DNA of 7,327 bases from DATBLE01 sp046735055 (lineage in GTDB: Bacteria > Actinomycetota > Thermoleophilia > Gaiellales > Gaiellaceae). Under the pieces are notes generated by a model, which worked only from the letters and a program-made list of their open reading frames with translations, did no database searches and was not told the origin of the DNA. Location of the stretch: positions 1 to 7,327 of the forward strand of contig JBKPSO010000150.1 of NCBI GenBank assembly GCA_046735055.1, given 5' to 3'. Positions within the stretch are counted from its first letter, which is position 1. The number at the start of each line of letters is the position of its first letter. A program made the position numbers and the translations under genes. Shown in pieces: positions 6,734 to 7,327 of this stretch.

Positions 6734-6739
6734 AAGCTT

Positions 6740-6964
6740 ATGCCAACCCACGCAGGCGATCAGGCCTGGCGAGCCGTTCCCGCCGAGCGTCCACTCGCTC
6801 GTCGACCGTCCGGTCGGCTCCCCCGAGTTCCTCGCGGCGTGCCGCATCGCCGGGCGGGCCGAGGTCGATTTCACCGTCGAGATCATCGAGCAGCGCACGC
6901 GCCGGCCGCACGCGCTTCGTGGAGTGCATCCTTCGCAGCGGCGGCCGAGTCGCGGGCGAAGTAG
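6740..6964 (+). pseudogene. Frame-broken coding remnant, possibly hotdog/thioesterase-like
   Basis: No single frame here looks like protein for its whole length, but third-position G/C bias and composition follow a path through three phases. The leaderless ATG 6740 starts in one phase. From about 6747 to 6900 the next phase reads RPGEPFPPSVHSLVD, then SPEFLAACRIAGRAEVDFTV and EIIEQRT. From about 6904 to 6960 the third phase reads GRTRFVECILRSGGRVAGEV. The frame then returns to the first phase after TAG 6962-6964. All three steps are +1, as if one base had been inserted at each point. The pattern of two strands around an R-x-G turn, with LRSGGRVAGE, loosely resembles hotdog-fold thioesterases, but I hold that weakly. 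It could instead be the N-terminal part of the SagB-type protein that follows. Recent gene decay and assembly errors are both possible. Confidence 0.45.
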
Positions 6965-7327
6965 ACCGAGGCCAGCTACCACGAGGCGTCGAAGGTCTCG
7001 CCGACGCAGATCGGGCGTCAGGTCTCGGGCGCGGCACGCCTCGAGGCGGTGCCCGCCCTGCAGCTCAGCATGATGCGCGCCGTCCGCAGGATGCCTCTCC
7101 CGCAGCGCGAGCTCCCAGCGCCGCGCCGCCGGGACATGCCCCTCTGGGACGCGATCGCTGCGCGGCGCTCGTGCCGTCGATTCGCCGACCGGCCGATCGA
7201 CGCCCGCGACCTCGCCGGTCTGCTGGAGGCCGCCTACGGCGTCACCCACGCGCTCGAGTCCGACGACGGCCGGCGAGCGCTTCCGCTCCGCGCCGTTCCC
7301 TCGGGCGGCGCGCTCTACCCGCTGGAG
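6965..7327 (+). CDS. SagB-type dehydrogenase (nitroreductase fold), N-terminal part, cut by window end
   Basis: The open frame after TAG 6962-6964 reads TEASYHEASKVSPTQIGRQ. YHEASK is the usual N-terminal signature of SagB-type proteins. It continues through a linker to LWDAIAARRSCRRFADRPI (starting near 7139), which contains the RRSxRxF motif that contacts FMN phosphate in nitroreductase-fold enzymes. LAGLLEAAYGVTHA and then LPLRAVPSGGALYPLE, the family's conserved PSGG-x-YP motif, end at the window edge. SagB/McbC-type enzymes are FMN-dependent and oxidise azolines to azoles in thiazole/oxazole-modified peptides; stand-alone relatives of unknown substrate are also common. No clear start codon is seen just before YHEASK. 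If the A of GTAG at 6961-6964 were absent, a GTG would fall directly before the Thr. Internal ATGs at 7070, 7073 and 7136 would lose the signature. The true start may be ATG 6740 after repair. Confidence 0.75.

Noticed and set aside
6738..7037. 99-codon minus-strand frame opposite the frame-broken region
   Set aside because: Third-position G/C is weaker than in the plus-strand phases and its composition is Arg/Asp/Pro-rich. It also overlaps the YHEASK coding segment on the other strand.
6395..7249. 284-codon minus-strand frame extending the 96-aa gene to the right
   Set aside because: Beyond 6685 it runs antisense to the SagB-type motifs and loses third-position bias. Only the 6395-6685 part is kept.

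Overview
This is a GC-rich window from what is most likely an actinobacterium (Actinomycetota). A Thermoleophilia-like lineage is my guess, not something the sequence proves. Three things support this: codon third positions that are nearly always G or C in the real genes, a small conserved protein of actinobacterial type, and four genes whose -10 box lies only 6 to 8 bases before the start codon with no Shine-Dalgarno sequence, the layout of leaderless mRNAs. There are no rRNA or tRNA genes, no CRISPR arrays and no recognisable insertion sequences.

Left part (1-1320): the 3' portion of a GT1/MGT-type glycosyltransferase enters from the left edge. It is broken by one missing base near position 391. 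It is followed, convergently, by an 84-residue conserved hypothetical gene on the minus strand. A 179-base divergent intergenic region separates this from the next gene. It carries a 5'-UTR hairpin just before the ribosome binding site of that gene.

Middle (1321-5173): a secreted BNR/Asp-box beta-propeller protein (sialidase-like fold, five Asp boxes, clear signal peptide) is followed by a strong GC-rich hairpin. Next comes an intact MMPL-family RND exporter with both Asp-Tyr pairs of the proton relay, which appears to be leaderless.

Right part (5181-7327): a YcaQ/AlkZ-type (HTH_42) DNA glycosylase on the minus strand ends 7 bases from the exporter stop. Upstream of it, on the same strand, is a 96-residue unrecognised coiled-coil-like protein. 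A 54-base divergent promoter region then faces rightward into a damaged stretch. There the coding signal moves through three reading phases, then settles into the N-terminus of a SagB-type (azoline/peptide dehydrogenase, nitroreductase-fold) protein that runs off the right edge.

The genes do not form one obvious operon. A drug-type glycosyltransferase, an MMPL exporter, a crosslink-repair glycosylase and a SagB-type oxidoreductase would each fit natural-product biosynthesis or self-protection. However, the gene orientations and separate promoters mean this link is only a hypothesis. The frame breaks at both ends are either true pseudogenisation or indel errors in the assembly, and the sequence alone cannot separate the two.
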